The notes under the pieces are model-generated. The model worked only from the letters and a program-made list of their open reading frames with translations, was not told the DNA's origin and did not search any database. Source: Epiperipatus broadwayi (lineage: Eukaryota; Onychophora; Udeonychophora; Euonychophora; Peripatidae). Taken from it: a DNA stretch of 64,000 bases. The stretch spans positions 1 through 64,000 of the forward strand of contig JAQFVV010000970.1 of NCBI GenBank assembly GCA_028023455.1, read 5' to 3'. The position numbers and the translations under genes were made by a program. This document shows positions 49,449 through 61,369 of the stretch, piece after piece (position 1 is the first letter of the stretch; each line of letters starts with the position of its first letter).

Positions 49449-50196
49449 GTGATTACAATAAAAACCTCATATATAATGCTTAACATAGAATTTATATTAA
49501 GAAGAAAAAAGTTTATAAAATTCCACAACTCGAGTAGTTATACAATTGTTTTACCTTATATTAAAAGAGTCACTAATAATATCAATAGAAGGCTAGCTAA
49601 TTTTAATATTAAGACTACCTTTTCTACTAGCAAAAAAATTGGTGATTTTTCCTGTAAACCTAAAGACCGAATCCTTTTGGAATACCAAGGTGTTTGAAAT
49701 TTCATGTTCACAGTGCTCAAAAAGCTATGTAAGTCGATCCAATAGATGGATTAATGTCAAAATTGGGGAGCATAAAAATGTCTTCAATCAATAAGTTAAA
49801 TACATCAGTTTTTAGAAATTGATCATACATCTGATTTTGACAATGCTAGAATAATTTCTAATTTGAAAAAAATGTGATTTGACAATCATGAGGGAGTCTA
49901 TTAAAATATTAAAAAGACCGAGTGGTTTTAATAAAGCTGATGAAGCACAAGGTATTTCAGTCTTGTGGAACAACTTATTTTATCTCTCTATTAAAATCAA
50001 CTTGAAATCAATTAATTGTAAAACTGAAAGAAATAAAAATTTTGTTAATCTAACTATTCTGAATAATCAACCATCTAATATATACAAGAATAATTGTTGT
50101 TTACTGAAAGCTGAATCTCGTTATTTAAGATCTAACAGTTCTTCATTAAGATTGATGAATGATGTTTTGTTGAAACATTGGGAATTTAATACATAA
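49449..50196 (+). mobile_element. Penelope-like element, C-terminal endonuclease region
   Basis: The first open part (49449-49697) ends with LPYIKRVTNNINRRLANFNI and KTTFSTSKKIGDFSCKPKD, the linker between RT and endonuclease in coelenterate/vertebrate-type PLEs. After a frame break comes FEISCSQCSKSYVSRSNRW with KIGEHK (a variant GIY-YIG with its CxxC), then SDFDNARIISN, and the second open part (49879-50196) starts MRESIKILKRPSGFNKADEA, the conserved end. It differs in sequence from the PLE at 5829-7623, so at least two PLE families are present. Confidence 0.8.
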
Positions 50197-50390
50197 AATA
50201 TAACATGGTTTAACATGAACAATAATTTATTTACATCATATAACTGTGAAAGTATTAAATATATATAATATTTATTGTTCTGTATTTTATTTAATGAAAT
50301 TTTATTAACATAATTTTTATTTTTTAAAATATAGAAGATTTTTAAAAAAATTTAAAATTTTGTTTCCTATTTTAATATGTCTATTTTCAG

Positions 50391-50499
50391 CTTTCAAGGA
50401 CATCTGATTTGCCTGGTAATGCTGTGATTATATTTGAAATTTTAATTCATTATTTGTGTATGGATCATATTGATTATGCCATTGAATTAGCCCAACAAG
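50391..50499 (+). CDS. EXOC5: EXOC5 exon H
   Basis: One hundred and nine nt, phase 0 in and one base out; encodes LSRTSDLPGNAVIIFEILIH then YLCMDHIDYAIELAQQ. This matches the Sec10 segment LSDPSDLPRNA...LCIEHIDYALE. The acceptor is CTATTTTCAG and the donor GTAAAT; the last g begins a glycine finished by the next exon. Confidence 0.95.
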
Positions 50500-51339
50500 G
50501 TAAATCATTGTGAAGAATATTTTAAATTACAATTCTAGTGTTGCCAATAGCTATTGATTGCTGTATGAGAACAATATAAAAAATCAGTTAAATTAGATGC
50601 AATTTAAAATTAATTTGATGTCTCATATTTAGTTTTTACTTAATTTAATTATTAGAGATTATTTATTGAATGTGTAAAGTTTATTCTGAAATAAATAGCA
50701 TGGATTTTAAGTATATTTGTAGAGAATTTGGGGAAAAAAAATTGCTGACCTACACTATCAAACCTATAAGTAACATCAAGTATTAATTTTAGGATAAGAA
50801 AATTAGAGTTCAAATTTTTACCACTGTTTGATATTTATAATAATAAAGTTATAAAATGACTATTCTCTATACTAAGTAATTTGTTATTTTTTAAAAAAAA
50901 GTATTAATGATGTAAACATTAAAATCTTGTTTGTAGAATAATGTATGTAGTAAGAGAAACTATGAATATGACAATATTTTGGAAGAAGTATATTTATATT
51001 ACAATGAAGTTACTAATATTTTAAAATGTCTAGAGAATATTAGGAATATTTAAAAAATAATGAAGGTATTGTGAAAAAACTATATGTATACATATGAAAA
51101 AATATTTTTTATAAATTGAAATATAAATTTAATTGATTATGCAAATGTTTATGATTTGTACCAGTGAATTACAAAACTTTAGTGTATTTGGAATATAAAT
51201 TTTATATTAATATAAGATACAATTAAATATTTAAAAATCTAATATTTTAATGTATAAGTGGAATTTTTTTAGTAAATCAGTATTTAGATTTTATCAGAAA
51301 ATTATTAGTTTTATATGCATATAACAATTAGAAGAAGAC

Positions 51340-53060
51340 ATTCATTGCGGTTGATAGATGTAAATATGGAAATTAAAATGGGAATTTCTGTTTATTTATC
51401 TCATGGAATTCTCTTGATGAGGGTATTATAAATGTAAATAAATCTAGTCTTAGTTTAACTGAAAAGAAGAGTGATGACTATTTTCCTAACATTAATCTTA
51501 TTAGTGATTTGATTAAAAGGAAATATGTCATATTAGCAAAATTATAAATTAAATTGGGAACTTCATAACAAAGATCTGAAGGTGAAGTTCAATGATTGTT
51601 CAAGAAGGCTTAAAAATAATTGGTAGATTAAAACTGCAAAGAATATACAAACATTCATTGATCTTAGTCATTTTTAGATCTTTTTTTGATGCACTGAAAG
51701 AAATACATGGACTTTAAAAATGGCATCACAATTAAATCCAGTCTTATCTGATGACAATGATATTTTAAACAAGGGAATTTTTTAAATAATGATATAAAAA
51801 ATTAAGTTGACAATTTTAATTATATAAATATCTTATTTACTCGATGTCTAGCTTAGTGAAGTCAAAACAGCACTTTGTGATATAAAAAATGGAATGGTTG
51901 CAAATCTAGATGAAATATGTGGAGAAATTTTAAAATATGATAATAATATGTTAAGTTCAAAAATATTGGAATGTTTTTTTTAATTATTAAAATTATGTGA
52001 CCTGATCTTAAGAATGTTTATATTGTTTTTGTGTTTTTTTTAAATAAAGGCAATAGACAAGATAGAAGTATTATGATGGATAATTTCAAGAATTATGTTA
52101 AATAGATTTTTTCCAGTTATAAATGAATACTAATTAGAGACTAAATGTGATTTTAAGATCAAGAAGCACTATAAACATGGTTTTTGTTGACAGGCAAATG
52201 CAAGAAAAATATCAATAACAAAAAAATAATTTATATATTGCTTTATTGATGTAGTCAAAACATTTGATTCCATTAATTGGACAGGTTTATGGCATTGTAT
52301 GAAATTAATTAGTTATATACTAAAGTTTATTAGCATTATATAACTTTTACGTGATGGAATGAGAGGAAATGTTATTATTACAAATAGAAAATCTGAGGCA
52401 TTTGAAGGCAAGAAGTTTAATGAAACTAGGATCAAGATGTGATGCAGGTTTGATGGTGTAATTTTTTATTTTAATTAATTAAAAAGGTCAACAAAAACTT
52501 TATCTTGTTGGATTCTGGATTTACAGTATGCTGATGATTGCGCTATTTATATTAGTTCAAAAGATGAACATATAAAGATTGTGATTTAATAATTACAGTT
52601 CAAAAATTTGAATTATTCTATTAGTGATGGAAGTCACATACTCAGCAACTTTTAGCTTGGATGGTTATTAACTTGAGAGTATAAACCAGTTTAAATATCT
52701 TGTAATTTTATAAGTAGAAAGATGAACTTTGATGATGAGGTGCAACACAGACCCCAATATGCTGCTGCTGTTTTTAACAAGTCAAAAAGTAGGGTATTTC
52801 ATCACAAGGTAATAACTACTGCAACTAAACCATATATAAAACCTGTTATTTAATGCAATTTATTGTGACTTGTACAATCTACCAATGCAATATAAAGGTA
52901 GTAGAAAAGTTTCATTTAAGGGTGTTCTATAAAATGTTAAAAATATTATGGCAATGTCATAAAACTTCTATGTTCTATGTTCTTCAATTTTCTAGATGTG
53001 ATACTATAAAATTCACTATTGTAAAATCACAGTTTCATTAGATTAGACTTATAAAACCAA
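51340..53060 (+). mobile_element. LINE with reverse transcriptase relic
   Basis: Ordered matches on the + strand: FFDALKEIHG (linker, near 51680), MVFVDRQMQEK near 52175, LYIAFIDVVKTFDSINWTGL near 52235-52290 (RT motif with catalytic F-x-D), LLRDGMRGNV near 52345, LDLQYADDCAIYISS near 52520-52560 (the ADD active site), NFDDEVQHRPQYAAAVFNKS and KSRVFHHKVITTATK near 52725-52830, and VVEKFHLRVFYKMLKILWQ near 52895. This is the order of a widespread metazoan LINE lineage (CR1/L2-like; clade uncertain). Many stops. Confidence 0.8.
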
Positions 53061-53293
53061 TGAATAATTCCAAGTCTTCATAAAAAAACTGCTTTATGGA
53101 AAATTTGAACATAGTTTTTATGAGATAGACTTCATTTGGGAGAATTACAATTAGACATATTGTTAAGGTGTTTCAGAAAGAAAAGTGTTCTGCTGAAGAA
53201 ATTAAAGGACAGCATTGCAAAATATCAAATGAACAGGAAAATGGACTAGTATATTCTATATATGGATGTATTGGTAGTTCTCGGATTGGTTTG

Positions 53294-53830
53294 TGCTTTA
53301 TATGTATATATTTAGAACTCAAATAGCGTAATTAGAGATAAAATAAATGATAAGCGTTACTGGATTCAAAAGTGACTAATTAAAAGATAAAAGAACACTT
53401 ATAATTAGTTATATTCTAGAACATTTCACATTACGAGGGAATATATAAAAACTCAAAGATAAGGAAAATCAAGGTCTTTTTACACACATTTGCATCGTGA
53501 GAGCTTCTCATGCTAGAGAAGATAAAAGTAAAAGAGTGTAATGAGGGCTATGGAATAACCCAATGAACTCCACCACTGGAGGTACCAAAGTGGACCTAGG
53601 GACTATATAGGCCACATCAGCCTTATTATAATTTATATATGCCTTGGCATTTCGTTAATAATAAGTATAAATTGTAAATATATTAAGCATGTTAGTAAAT
53701 CCTTACTATTAGTAACTTGCGGCAAATAAAGTCAATATTTAGTTATAAAACCTTGTTTCTGAATTGCTTTTATTTCTATTGGACTCACCTTTACATCTGA
53801 TTGTAGTATTGATGGTGGCTGTACACAGCA
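53294..53830 (+). repeat. Gypsy-2 5' LTR (537 bp)
   Basis: Starts tgctttatatgtatata and ends ggctgtacacagca. It has about 60 bp (53545-53605, aacccaatgaactccaccac and on) not seen in the 3' LTR. Confidence 0.85.
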
Positions 53831-54179
53831 GAAAACTGCTGCAGTCTTGACAGGATAGAATTTAACTTGTAATTCTGCATCGTAATTAGAATTGTGTATT
53901 CGGAAAAGGTGGGGGGAAGAGAAAAAAAAAGAGAAATTTTTTTCTACTTATGAGTTATTCGGATTAAGAGTTGAAATGATCACTGGGCCGCAAGTGATAA
54001 CAAACGAGTTTAATGTTAATAGTCCTGTTTGTTAATTGACCAATTTATCTCAAAAGGATTGAGAATTTTTTTGTTTATTAATGGGACTGTCAGTGATCAC
54101 ATTAAAATTGCCATCTTGATAATTATTTTAATCCAAAGCCCTCTAAGCACTTAGCAAGACTACATTTTAGAAATAGATG

Positions 54180-54470
54180 GCAAAATAAAGGGAAAAGCAT
54201 ATGAGACTATGATCAATCATTGAGAGAACTCACTAAAAGATGTAGTTATGGCAATGCATTAGAAGATGCTGTACTGGAACAATTACTTTGGGGAATGTGC
54301 GACGATAGGCTGAGACAGCAGTTACTGGCTTCAAGAGACTTGTCATATGACAAAACAATCAAAATGGGAGTAGCCCATGAAATAATGCTTGACCAATCAA
54401 GGGAATTTTGGAATTTTACCAATAATAATGAATGTGGTGCATTTATATGAAAAACTGAAAATAAATATCA
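54180..54470 (+). pseudogene. Gypsy-2 gag, C-terminal capsid part
   Basis: The open frame at 54220-54450 reads MRELTKRCSYGNALEDAVLE and LLWGMCDDRLRQQLLASRDL then YDKTIKMGVAHE, a capsid segment common to animal Ty3/gypsy (K02A2.6-type) elements. It is cut by an insertion after 54480; gag resumes beyond 54804 with the zinc knuckles. Confidence 0.8.
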
Positions 54471-54480
54471 GTCTGCTAAG

Positions 54481-54792
54481 ATCACATGATCACTATCTCA
54501 TACTAGCACAATAATTGTTATTAAACAATTCAAAACAAAACAACACTCTCCATATAGTAGTGCCATCTTGTGCTAACAAGAGCAATCAATGGATGCCAGA
54601 AGGCTTGTGCATAAAATCCCAGATAGGGATTTTATGCACAAGCCTTCTGGCATCCATTGATTGCTCTTGTTAGCACAAGATGGCACTACTATCTGGGATT
54701 TTATGCACAAGCCTTCTGGCATCCATTGATTGCTCTTGTTAGCACAAGATGGCACTACTATATGGAGATTGTTGTTTTGTTTTGAATTGTTT
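54481..54792. mobile_element. Family A foldback insertion in gypsy-2 gag, 11-bp target duplication
   Basis: agtctgctaag is repeated exactly at 54470-54480 and 54793-54803. The insertion has the left end atcacatgatcac of family A, a left arm (to 54618), an inverted arm (54619-54690) and a second head-to-tail copy of the right arm (about 54691-54790). The hammerhead centre seen at 13464 is absent. The arms are almost identical to each other, unlike the worn gypsy around them. Confidence 0.88.
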
Positions 54793-54803
54793 AGTCTGCT
54801 AAG

Positions 54804-55310
54804 AGTTAGTCAAAGGAAATTGTTTGCTACTATTGTGCTATAAAAGGTCACATGGCATGTAGTGTAGATTTAACAAAGAGCATTGTAGAGCCTGTGGCAA
54901 AGTAGGTCATTTAATGAAAGCATGTAGGTCGAATGGGGAAAAAAATTGTAGTGTATCGCCCACTTTTCCAAAGGGAAACAAATACCCAGGGTGCTAATTG
55001 CAACCAATACATGATATCAGTGGAATTATTAAATATGAATTTGGAAATGGAAATTGACAATGAATTGGGTGTATCAATGATGGCAGTCAAAAACTGGAAA
55101 TGGTAACAACAAATTGTGTGACCCCCCCCCCCCCAACACACATTAATGAGAATTAGTTTAAGAGCGAAAATGCTAGTGGTAATATTATGAGAATATTAGG
55201 GAAGATAGAAGTAAGCGTAGAAATTTTTAAAAAAAAACTCTGTAGGTTACCACTATATATAGTACAAGGTGGTCTCAATCTTATTAAAGATAGGAAATGG
55301 TTTGATGCTC
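54804..55310 (+). pseudogene. Gypsy-2 zinc knuckles and protease end
   Basis: CYYCAIKGHMAC (about 54830-54865) and CRACGKVGHLMKAC (about 54888-54930) are two CCHC knuckles; the second is complete. Near 55250-55300 LPLYIVQGGLNLIKD fits the end of the protease (usual LPLYVVxGxGPxLLGRDW). The active D-T/S-G was not found between. A C run at 55121-55134 lies in this interval. Confidence 0.7.
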
Positions 55311-55511
55311 TGGAAAAAGTCCTCTATTAAATCAGCTTCACTGGAAGCTGATTTAACCATTAACTACATAGACAATTGGAACAAAATAGTAATAGATAGC
55401 AAAAAGGTAACGAGTTGGACAAAAGCAGAGTATGATTACAACTCGTTAATAGACTGGATCAGCAAGGGCTGGCCTAGAAGTCTGCCTGAGATATTGCATA
55501 AAGTGATATGA
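55269..55511 (+). pseudogene. Gypsy-2 pre-integrase linker
   Basis: Eighty open codons, with a TSWTKAEYDYNSLIDWISKG and GWPRSLPEI block. In intact relatives the segment D..LS.V..W...GWP lies between RNase H and the integrase zinc finger, so its position right after the protease marks the internal deletion. Confidence 0.65.
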
Positions 55512-55539
55512 GTTGAAAGAGAAAAACTGTCTATAAATA

Positions 55540-56410
55540 AGGGATGTGTGTTAATGGTCAATAAGAGTATTAATATATAGTAGTGGTTATCGCCAAGTTC
55601 TGCAGATTATTTATCAAGGTCATCCTGGTATTGTATGGGCTAAAGCACTTGCGTGAAGTTATGCTTGGTGACCCAAATATAATTTCTGAGATAGAACAAT
55701 TTGTGAAAACTGCAAGAATTGCCAAGTGAGTGCAAACTTTCCAAAGAAAAGTCATATGACCAGGCCTGTAGTCAAAAAAGCTTAGAGCCTTATTCACATC
55801 GACCATGCTGGATCATTCCATGGCTACATTTTTTTAATTGTGATCAACTCATACTCACCGAAGAAACAATCTGAAAACTTAAGGAAATTTTTGCTCTCTG
55901 TGGTTTCCCCAAAACTATTGTTGTATCAGACAATGGAGCCAGTTTCACATCCATTAAATTTGAGGATTTTCTGAAGGAATGGGGAATTAGACATATAACC
56001 ATGCCCCTATATCACCCTGAATCCAATGGGATTGCAGAAAAGGCAGTGCAAATGCTAAGGAAGGAAGATACTATAAATATATAAAAACATTATATTCTAT
56101 CTTACTGTATCAGCACAGTATACAGACAAGTAGTATGGGAAAATCTCCAGCTGAAATAATATTTGACAGAAGATCCGCACAAAGTCATCGCTGATTCTCC
56201 CAGATGAAGTAATGAAAACAATAGTACAGAATGGCAGTACTCAGTGGAAGAATAAGTGTGGGTGAGAGCTGTGCTTGCAAAATACTGGGTTAAAGGCATA
56301 ATTAAAAAACATCTATCAAAACAAATAGTAGTAGTCGAGACAGAAATGGGGAAAAGCACACGAAAACATCTAAATCATATCAGACATCAGGAAGAAGAAA
56401 TTGGGTGAAC
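55540..56410 (+). pseudogene. Gypsy-2 integrase, frameshifted
   Basis: The HHCC zinc-finger region reads YQGHPGIVWAKALA near 55610-55650 and CENCKNCQVSANFPKKS near 55700-55755. The core starts IHIDHAGSF near 55795, with FLIVINSYS near 55830. Then comes GFPKTIVVSDNGASFTS with a D-N-G residue, and YHPESNGIAEKAVQMLRKE with the catalytic glutamate (about 55895-56065). Downstream frames still show KSPAEIIFDRR and a basic tail. Stops and shifts in several places make it inactive. Confidence 0.85.
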
Positions 56411-56601
56411 TGGAAGTAATTTAGTGTTGGACATTCCAAATTATATAGAAGAGGCGTATTCCACAGAAGTAAACAAAGAGCACAAAGCAGACAAGGACAT
56501 TACTGTTGAAAAGGAAGAAATCCCGCATAGGTCACAAAGAATCAGGAAGGAACTGAGTTATCTGGAAGACTATGTTAGACTTCGAAAATTTGTAATCTTC
56601 G

Positions 56602-56613
56602 AAATGGAGGAAG
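56602..56613 (+). other. Polypurine tract of gypsy-2
   Basis: aaatggaggaag lies directly before the 3' LTR start TGCTTTA, as expected for plus-strand priming. Confidence 0.7.
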
Positions 56614-57176
56614 TGCTTTATATGTATATATTTAAAACTCGAAGAAATAGTGTAATTAGAAATAAAATAAATAATAAGCATTATCGGATTTATACGTGCA
56701 TATTTAAGAACTCAAGAAATAGTGTAATTAGAGATAAAATAAATGACAAGCATTACCAGATTGGAAAATGGTTAAATAAAAGATAAAGAACAATTACAAT
56801 TAATTATATTCTAGAACATTCCACATTACAAGGAAATAAATAAAAACTTGAAGATAAGGAAAATCGAGGTCTTTTTACCTACACTCGCATTGTAAGAACT
56901 GCTCATGCTAGAGAAGACAAAGGTAACTGAGTGTAATAAGGATAATACAGGCTACATCGACCTTATTATAATTTATGTATGTCTTGTTGGCATTTCGTAA
57001 GTAATATGTATAAATTATAAATATATTAAGCATGTTAATAAATTCTTATTATTAGTAACTTGCGGCAATTAAAATCAGTATTTAGTTATAAAATCTTGTT
57101 TCTGAATTGCTTTTATTTCTGTTAGTCTGATCACCTTTACCCCCAATTGTAGTATTCATAGTGGCTGTACACAGCA
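56614..57176 (+). repeat. Gypsy-2 3' LTR (563 bp)
   Basis: Same ends as the 5' LTR. It contains a ~65-bp internal duplication (atttaa.aactc.agaaatagtg at 56628 and 56700). The open frame at 56424-56786 runs from the element's end into this LTR. Confidence 0.85.
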
Positions 57177-57199
57177 GTTGGTATAGACCTTGCAAAACT

Positions 57200-59770
57200 C
57201 ATCTCTAGGATAATTTTTTTTAAATCTTTATTTCTATTTGGAATTGGGATGACTATATTCATTTACAAATAGTGGCTATATGTTGTTGAGAAATGCATCA
57301 GATATAGTGACTCAGCTAGATTCTGTGAGACAACACAGGTTTAGACCATCTTTTTATGTGTTTCTATTTTCATGGTAAGCATTGGGGATCCTTAAATAGG
57401 ACTGTTCAAACATAAAACCATTCATATATAATAGTAATTCTCCTTTCTCTACCTTAATGACATCTGTTATAAATTTGAATAGTGCAATTTAATGTCCAGC
57501 TCAATTTCTGGTTTTTGCCTTTATTAATGAAGATTTTGGAATATCTCTAAATCCAATGCAATTATTTCATTTGCAATTAAGTGGGTTTTTTTTACCGATC
57601 AAAGCAATAGCTTGAAATTAAAAAAAAAAACAAAAAAATAGTTATCTGGCAGCAAGTATTATATTGCATTACTCTATGGAACCATTTGGTTACATTTGCT
57701 TACAATAGATGGCATTAAAGTAAAGAAAGAACTACTTTTTTTTATAATATTGTAGCAGGCTTAAAGAATCATTTTAGATTCTAATTTCCGACCTGGCATT
57801 ACTGTACAAGCAGGTTGGTTTCGTTTTTGAATTTCAGATTATGATTCATAACTGCATTGATTTCAACTTTGAAATTTAAGCTTTGATTGATAAAGTAAAA
57901 GTTAGAAACTGATTTGAAATTAAATTGCATTACCACATAGTAAATGTTGACTACTCAGGCTTACAATGGATGATGGTAGAATAGATAAATGGAAACTACT
58001 CTTGCTAATAATACTGTAATAAAGTAAAAGAATGAACTGTATATGTTTATTCCAAATCTAATTATATCATGATTCATTAGTGATTGTATTGCCTCATGCA
58101 AGATTACTACTAAGGACTCCTAATGTGATTATACAAACATATAATCCCTTTGTCATAGTTAGTGCAGGAAACTGATTAATAGTAAGAGAAGCTTGTGATA
58201 ACTGAATCCAGTACTAACTTAATTAGTATTATAAAAGAATACAATTTGAAGTAAGAAAAATAGCAGTACATTTGGAAACAGCATTGGATATAAATTTGTC
58301 AGAAATAATATCCATAATTTGTATATTTGAAACTTTTTCAGAAGTAGTAATAATTCTTTCTTTTACAGTTTTAGCTGAAAGGGATAAATCCTTATTTATC
58401 AGAAACAATACTTAGCCTTTGACAAAATAATATGTTATCCTACAAGATATTAAATTCTCTTTATTGAGTATTATTTATTGGCTTGTTTGCAGTTAATATT
58501 CAGATCTTTGAATCATTCTATTATCACTAGCTTTGGATCCTTCGGGAATTTGAGTCCATCATCTGACAGTTTTATGTATATAAATTATTTTCTCCTTCCT
58601 ATGATGAAAAAAATACAATTTTGAAGCAAGAAAAGATCATTAGAAACTATGCTTAACCTTTGACAAAACCAATATTTTATCCTACAATATAGCAAATTTT
58701 TTTTATTGAGTACTGCTTATTGGTTTATTCATAGTTAATCCTCAGATCCATGGATCATTCCACTATCACCAGCTTTGGATCCCATCAGTAATTTAAGTCT
58801 AGTATCTGATAGTTTTATACAGATAAATAATTTGCTCCATTAGATGTCTCAGATAACATTCTTAATATCTTTTTGTTACTTTTTTATAATAACTAGCTAG
58901 GTATTGGAAAATTTTGCTGAGTCATTGTGACTAAGAGATAATAATAATAATAATAATAATAAAGGATCAAATTAAAAGTATATTTAAAATAAGATTTGTA
59001 TTTCCAATTTTTATTTATTGTAATGAAAATAATTGAATGCAAAATATCAAAGCATTGCTTTAAAGATGATCTTTTTTTAATTTTTAGTTTATTTACATCC
59101 TTTTTTTTTTATAAATATATATTATCATGATTTTTAATCAGTCACATTTGATGGATTTTAAAAGTTTTTATTTTGTTTGAGATTAGTGCCTGTCTTTGTA
59201 AATATAAGTTTAATTCTGATTGAATGAAAATCTTTTGTCACTGACTTGGAGGTTGTGTTTTAATGTTTGTTTTTGATTATATGATTGTCAGAGGGGGTGA
59301 TTTTTTTTTTATAGGGTATGAGTTTTCAGCAAATCTCAGTATTCAAGCTTATAAATGACTTTAGAATGGGGAGAATAGCTTTGTTTATAATACTGTAGTA
59401 AGTTGGAAAAATAAAGTGATGTTAAGTCCATTTGTCGAATTAAAATTTTGATCCCAAATACAATTACATATTAATGATTGTATTGCCTCATACACAAGAT
59501 CATAGCTAAGGACTTCCAATCTTCTAAACCTATTTTCATCTTTGTTTTCTCAATTGCAAGATAAAAAAGGGTCTTTTATGTATATATATATATATAGTAA
59601 AGGAGAATACAGAAAATAATTTTGAGTTTAAAAGATATAATTTTTACTGATAATGATTTAAAATCATTATAATTTGACATTTGTTTGTAAGATAGCATAA
59701 TCACATATTTATTAATTTTTATAAGATGTTTTTTTGTTTAAATTTAATTTTTGAATTAATTATTTTGTAG
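57200..59770. other. EXOC5 intron 8, dispersed and duplicated repeats
   Basis: Blocks near 57950-58130 and 59345-59530 are related (ataatactgtaRtaa, tgattgtattgcctcat, aagatcaYa.ctaaggact), and near 57710-57770 a third partial copy occurs. An AAT microsatellite lies at about 58938-58962 and a TA run at 59580-59596. No coding block was recognised. Confidence 0.5.
58396..58838. repeat. Tandem duplication of ~200 bp
   Basis: 58396-58592 and 58634-58838 match along their length (cctttgacaaaa, atcctacaa.ata, ttattgagta, atcactagctttggatcc, ctgacagttttat), with many substitutions, so the duplication is old. Confidence 0.75.
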
Positions 59771-59894
59771 GCATTCCTTCATCTGAACCAAAGACTAGGC
59801 CACAAATCTATTTTTTTGATGTTGTGAGACAAGCCAATTCTATTTTTCATTTATTGGAAAAACAGTTCAGTGATAGTTTGGTTCCACTAGTCAT
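59771..59894 (+). CDS. EXOC5: EXOC5 exon I (last exon visible)
   Basis: One hundred and twenty-four nt; completes glycine then IPSSEPKTRPQIYFFDVV and RQANSIFHLLEKQFSDSLVP followed by LV, leaving two bases (AT) for the next exon. The acceptor is TTTTGTAG and the donor GTAAGT. It matches Sec10 AGIPSSDSRNANLYFLDVVQ. The following exons (about one third of the protein) are not present before base 64000. Confidence 0.95.
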
Positions 59895-61369
59895 GTAAGT
59901 ACTTTATTTATTTATTTATTTTTAATGATTTTTAACTATACAGAAAAACCATCTATCCATACTATTTGATTTCAAATCTTTATGCAGTTGCTACATATTT
60001 TATATAATTTATATTTTTAACATGTACATCCAAAGCTATAAAATAATTTTATTTAAAAATTACACACATTAAAATATTAATAAAAATAATTAACAAAACA
60101 AAAAAAAAGAATAATGAATAATGAGTGAGAGATCGAGGGAGAACACATTTATATGTATATATTATTATACTCAAATTTAAGTGATTATATATAAAAATAT
60201 GTTCAATTGATTATTCTCTTTCAGAAAAAAATAAAACCCTTACTATCCTTCTTTTTTATTGTTTATGATCAAAATTGATTATGATCATAATGAAATGCAA
60301 AAGATACCGTGCTTACATGATGTTAATTTTTAGAATTTTTCATGTATTTGCTTTAGAAATTAGAAATAACAGCAACTATTTTTGAAATGTAATCATTTAT
60401 TATAATGACACCATTTGCACTATGAATTAGAAAACAAAAAAAAACTCATTTAAAATGGCCTAAAACAATAAGTTAATAATGAAAAAAATTCTGCTCAAGC
60501 TTAAAAAAAAAAATTTAGTGCTTCAATTTTAAATGTATTCTGATTTTTGAATGTTTACAATTTATTTTCTCTGCAAGTAAATTGCATGACATTATTATTA
60601 TTATTTTTATTTTGATGGTTTAATTTTTTGATCCAATAGATTAATATTTTCTGGAACATTCTTTTTATTCATATTTCTAGCCATGAATATAATGTTTTTT
60701 TAGTTGTTTATACTATGGATTTAACTTTAGCAGTTTCGAGAACATTAGTGATTCTAATGAATTTTTTTTTACCATTTTGTAAACTGACTATTCTTGCTGA
60801 AAGTTCAGCCTATTTTAAGTGACTTTTTTTTTTAGAACTAAATCAAGTATTTTAATTTCATCTCTTAAAGGAAGTTCTTCATAATTTATTTTAAGCTTGG
60901 AGAATTACTACCATTATGTACTTTGAACTTTGAGGCCATTTTGAACTAAATTTTAATCTTTAAATTTATAGCAGCATATAGTATTAGGAGTACATACCTT
61001 GTTAATGTAGTCACAACAATCTCACTGAGTATGTGAGACAAGAAAACGAATGCTGCTATATTGAACATTCTTTATTTAATATTTTTTCAAATTCTAGATT
61101 ATTGAGTCTGTAGGTTTTAAAAGAATGAATATAGTTGTTTCTACTGTACTTATGTATATGTTTGTGTATATTTTTGTGTGTGTGTGCGCGCATTTACTCA
61201 AATCAACAATAATTTCTTTAATAATACTATGCAACCAATAATAGAAACAAAACATTATCAAATTAAAATGAAATAACTCCTTTATTTACTATATCATTAG
61301 CTATTTGAATAAAATATAATTTATATACTTGAACTTTTAAATTTTCAATGGTATGGATCGCTGAAAAGA
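59895..61369. other. EXOC5 intron 9, nothing recognised
   Basis: A+T-rich with a GTGTGT run near 61168-61186. No exon or element was recognised. Confidence 0.45.

Larger units (their letters stand above)
53294..57176 (+). mobile_element. Ty3/gypsy LTR retrotransposon 2, internally deleted
   Basis: Two LTRs (53294-53830 and 56614-57176), both TG...CA, bracket gag, zinc knuckles, protease end and integrase. Flanks gtttg (53289-53293) and gttgg (57177-57181) fit a 5-bp target duplication with one change. Reverse transcriptase and RNase H are absent: protease-end wording at about 55240-55300 is followed within a few tens of bases by the pre-integrase region. A foldback element sits in gag at 54481-54792. 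The LTRs differ at many positions and by one indel and one duplication, so the insertion is old. Confidence 0.88.
12497..59894 (+). other. EXOC5: EXOC5/Sec10 gene, central part (9 exons, 8 complete introns)
   Basis: Exocyst complex component 5 (Sec10) is a rod-like helical subunit of the octameric exocyst, which tethers secretory vesicles to the plasma membrane; it bridges subunits such as Sec15 and the rest of the complex. I recognised it from the ordered match of nine exons to the animal Sec10 family (HFK-G-SQC, NPESVMTKL, RYYDSKNHQKK, ETFLSEE, DLPGNA, CMDHIDYAIEL, IPSSE, YFFDVVRQAN). All borders are GT-AG and all phases agree: 1002 nt, 334 codons, no stop. Introns are about 8450, 103, 120, 139, 5525, 16737, 6051 and 9271 bp; the long ones are loaded with transposons. 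The first ~180 residues and the C-terminal third are missing from the window, presumably on neighbouring sequence. Identity is secure; the exact edges of exons 1 and 6-7 rest on phase and alignment logic. Confidence 0.95.

Noticed and set aside
49930-49960. ctgatgaagcacaagg as another hammerhead core
   Set aside because: No GAAA follows at the right distance and the bases lie in the conserved PLE coding word NKADEAQG.
54573-54755. 60-codon minus-strand frame with an internal repeat (SNQWMPEGLCIKS)
   Set aside because: The repetition is the duplicated right arm of the foldback insertion; related copies do not keep the frame.
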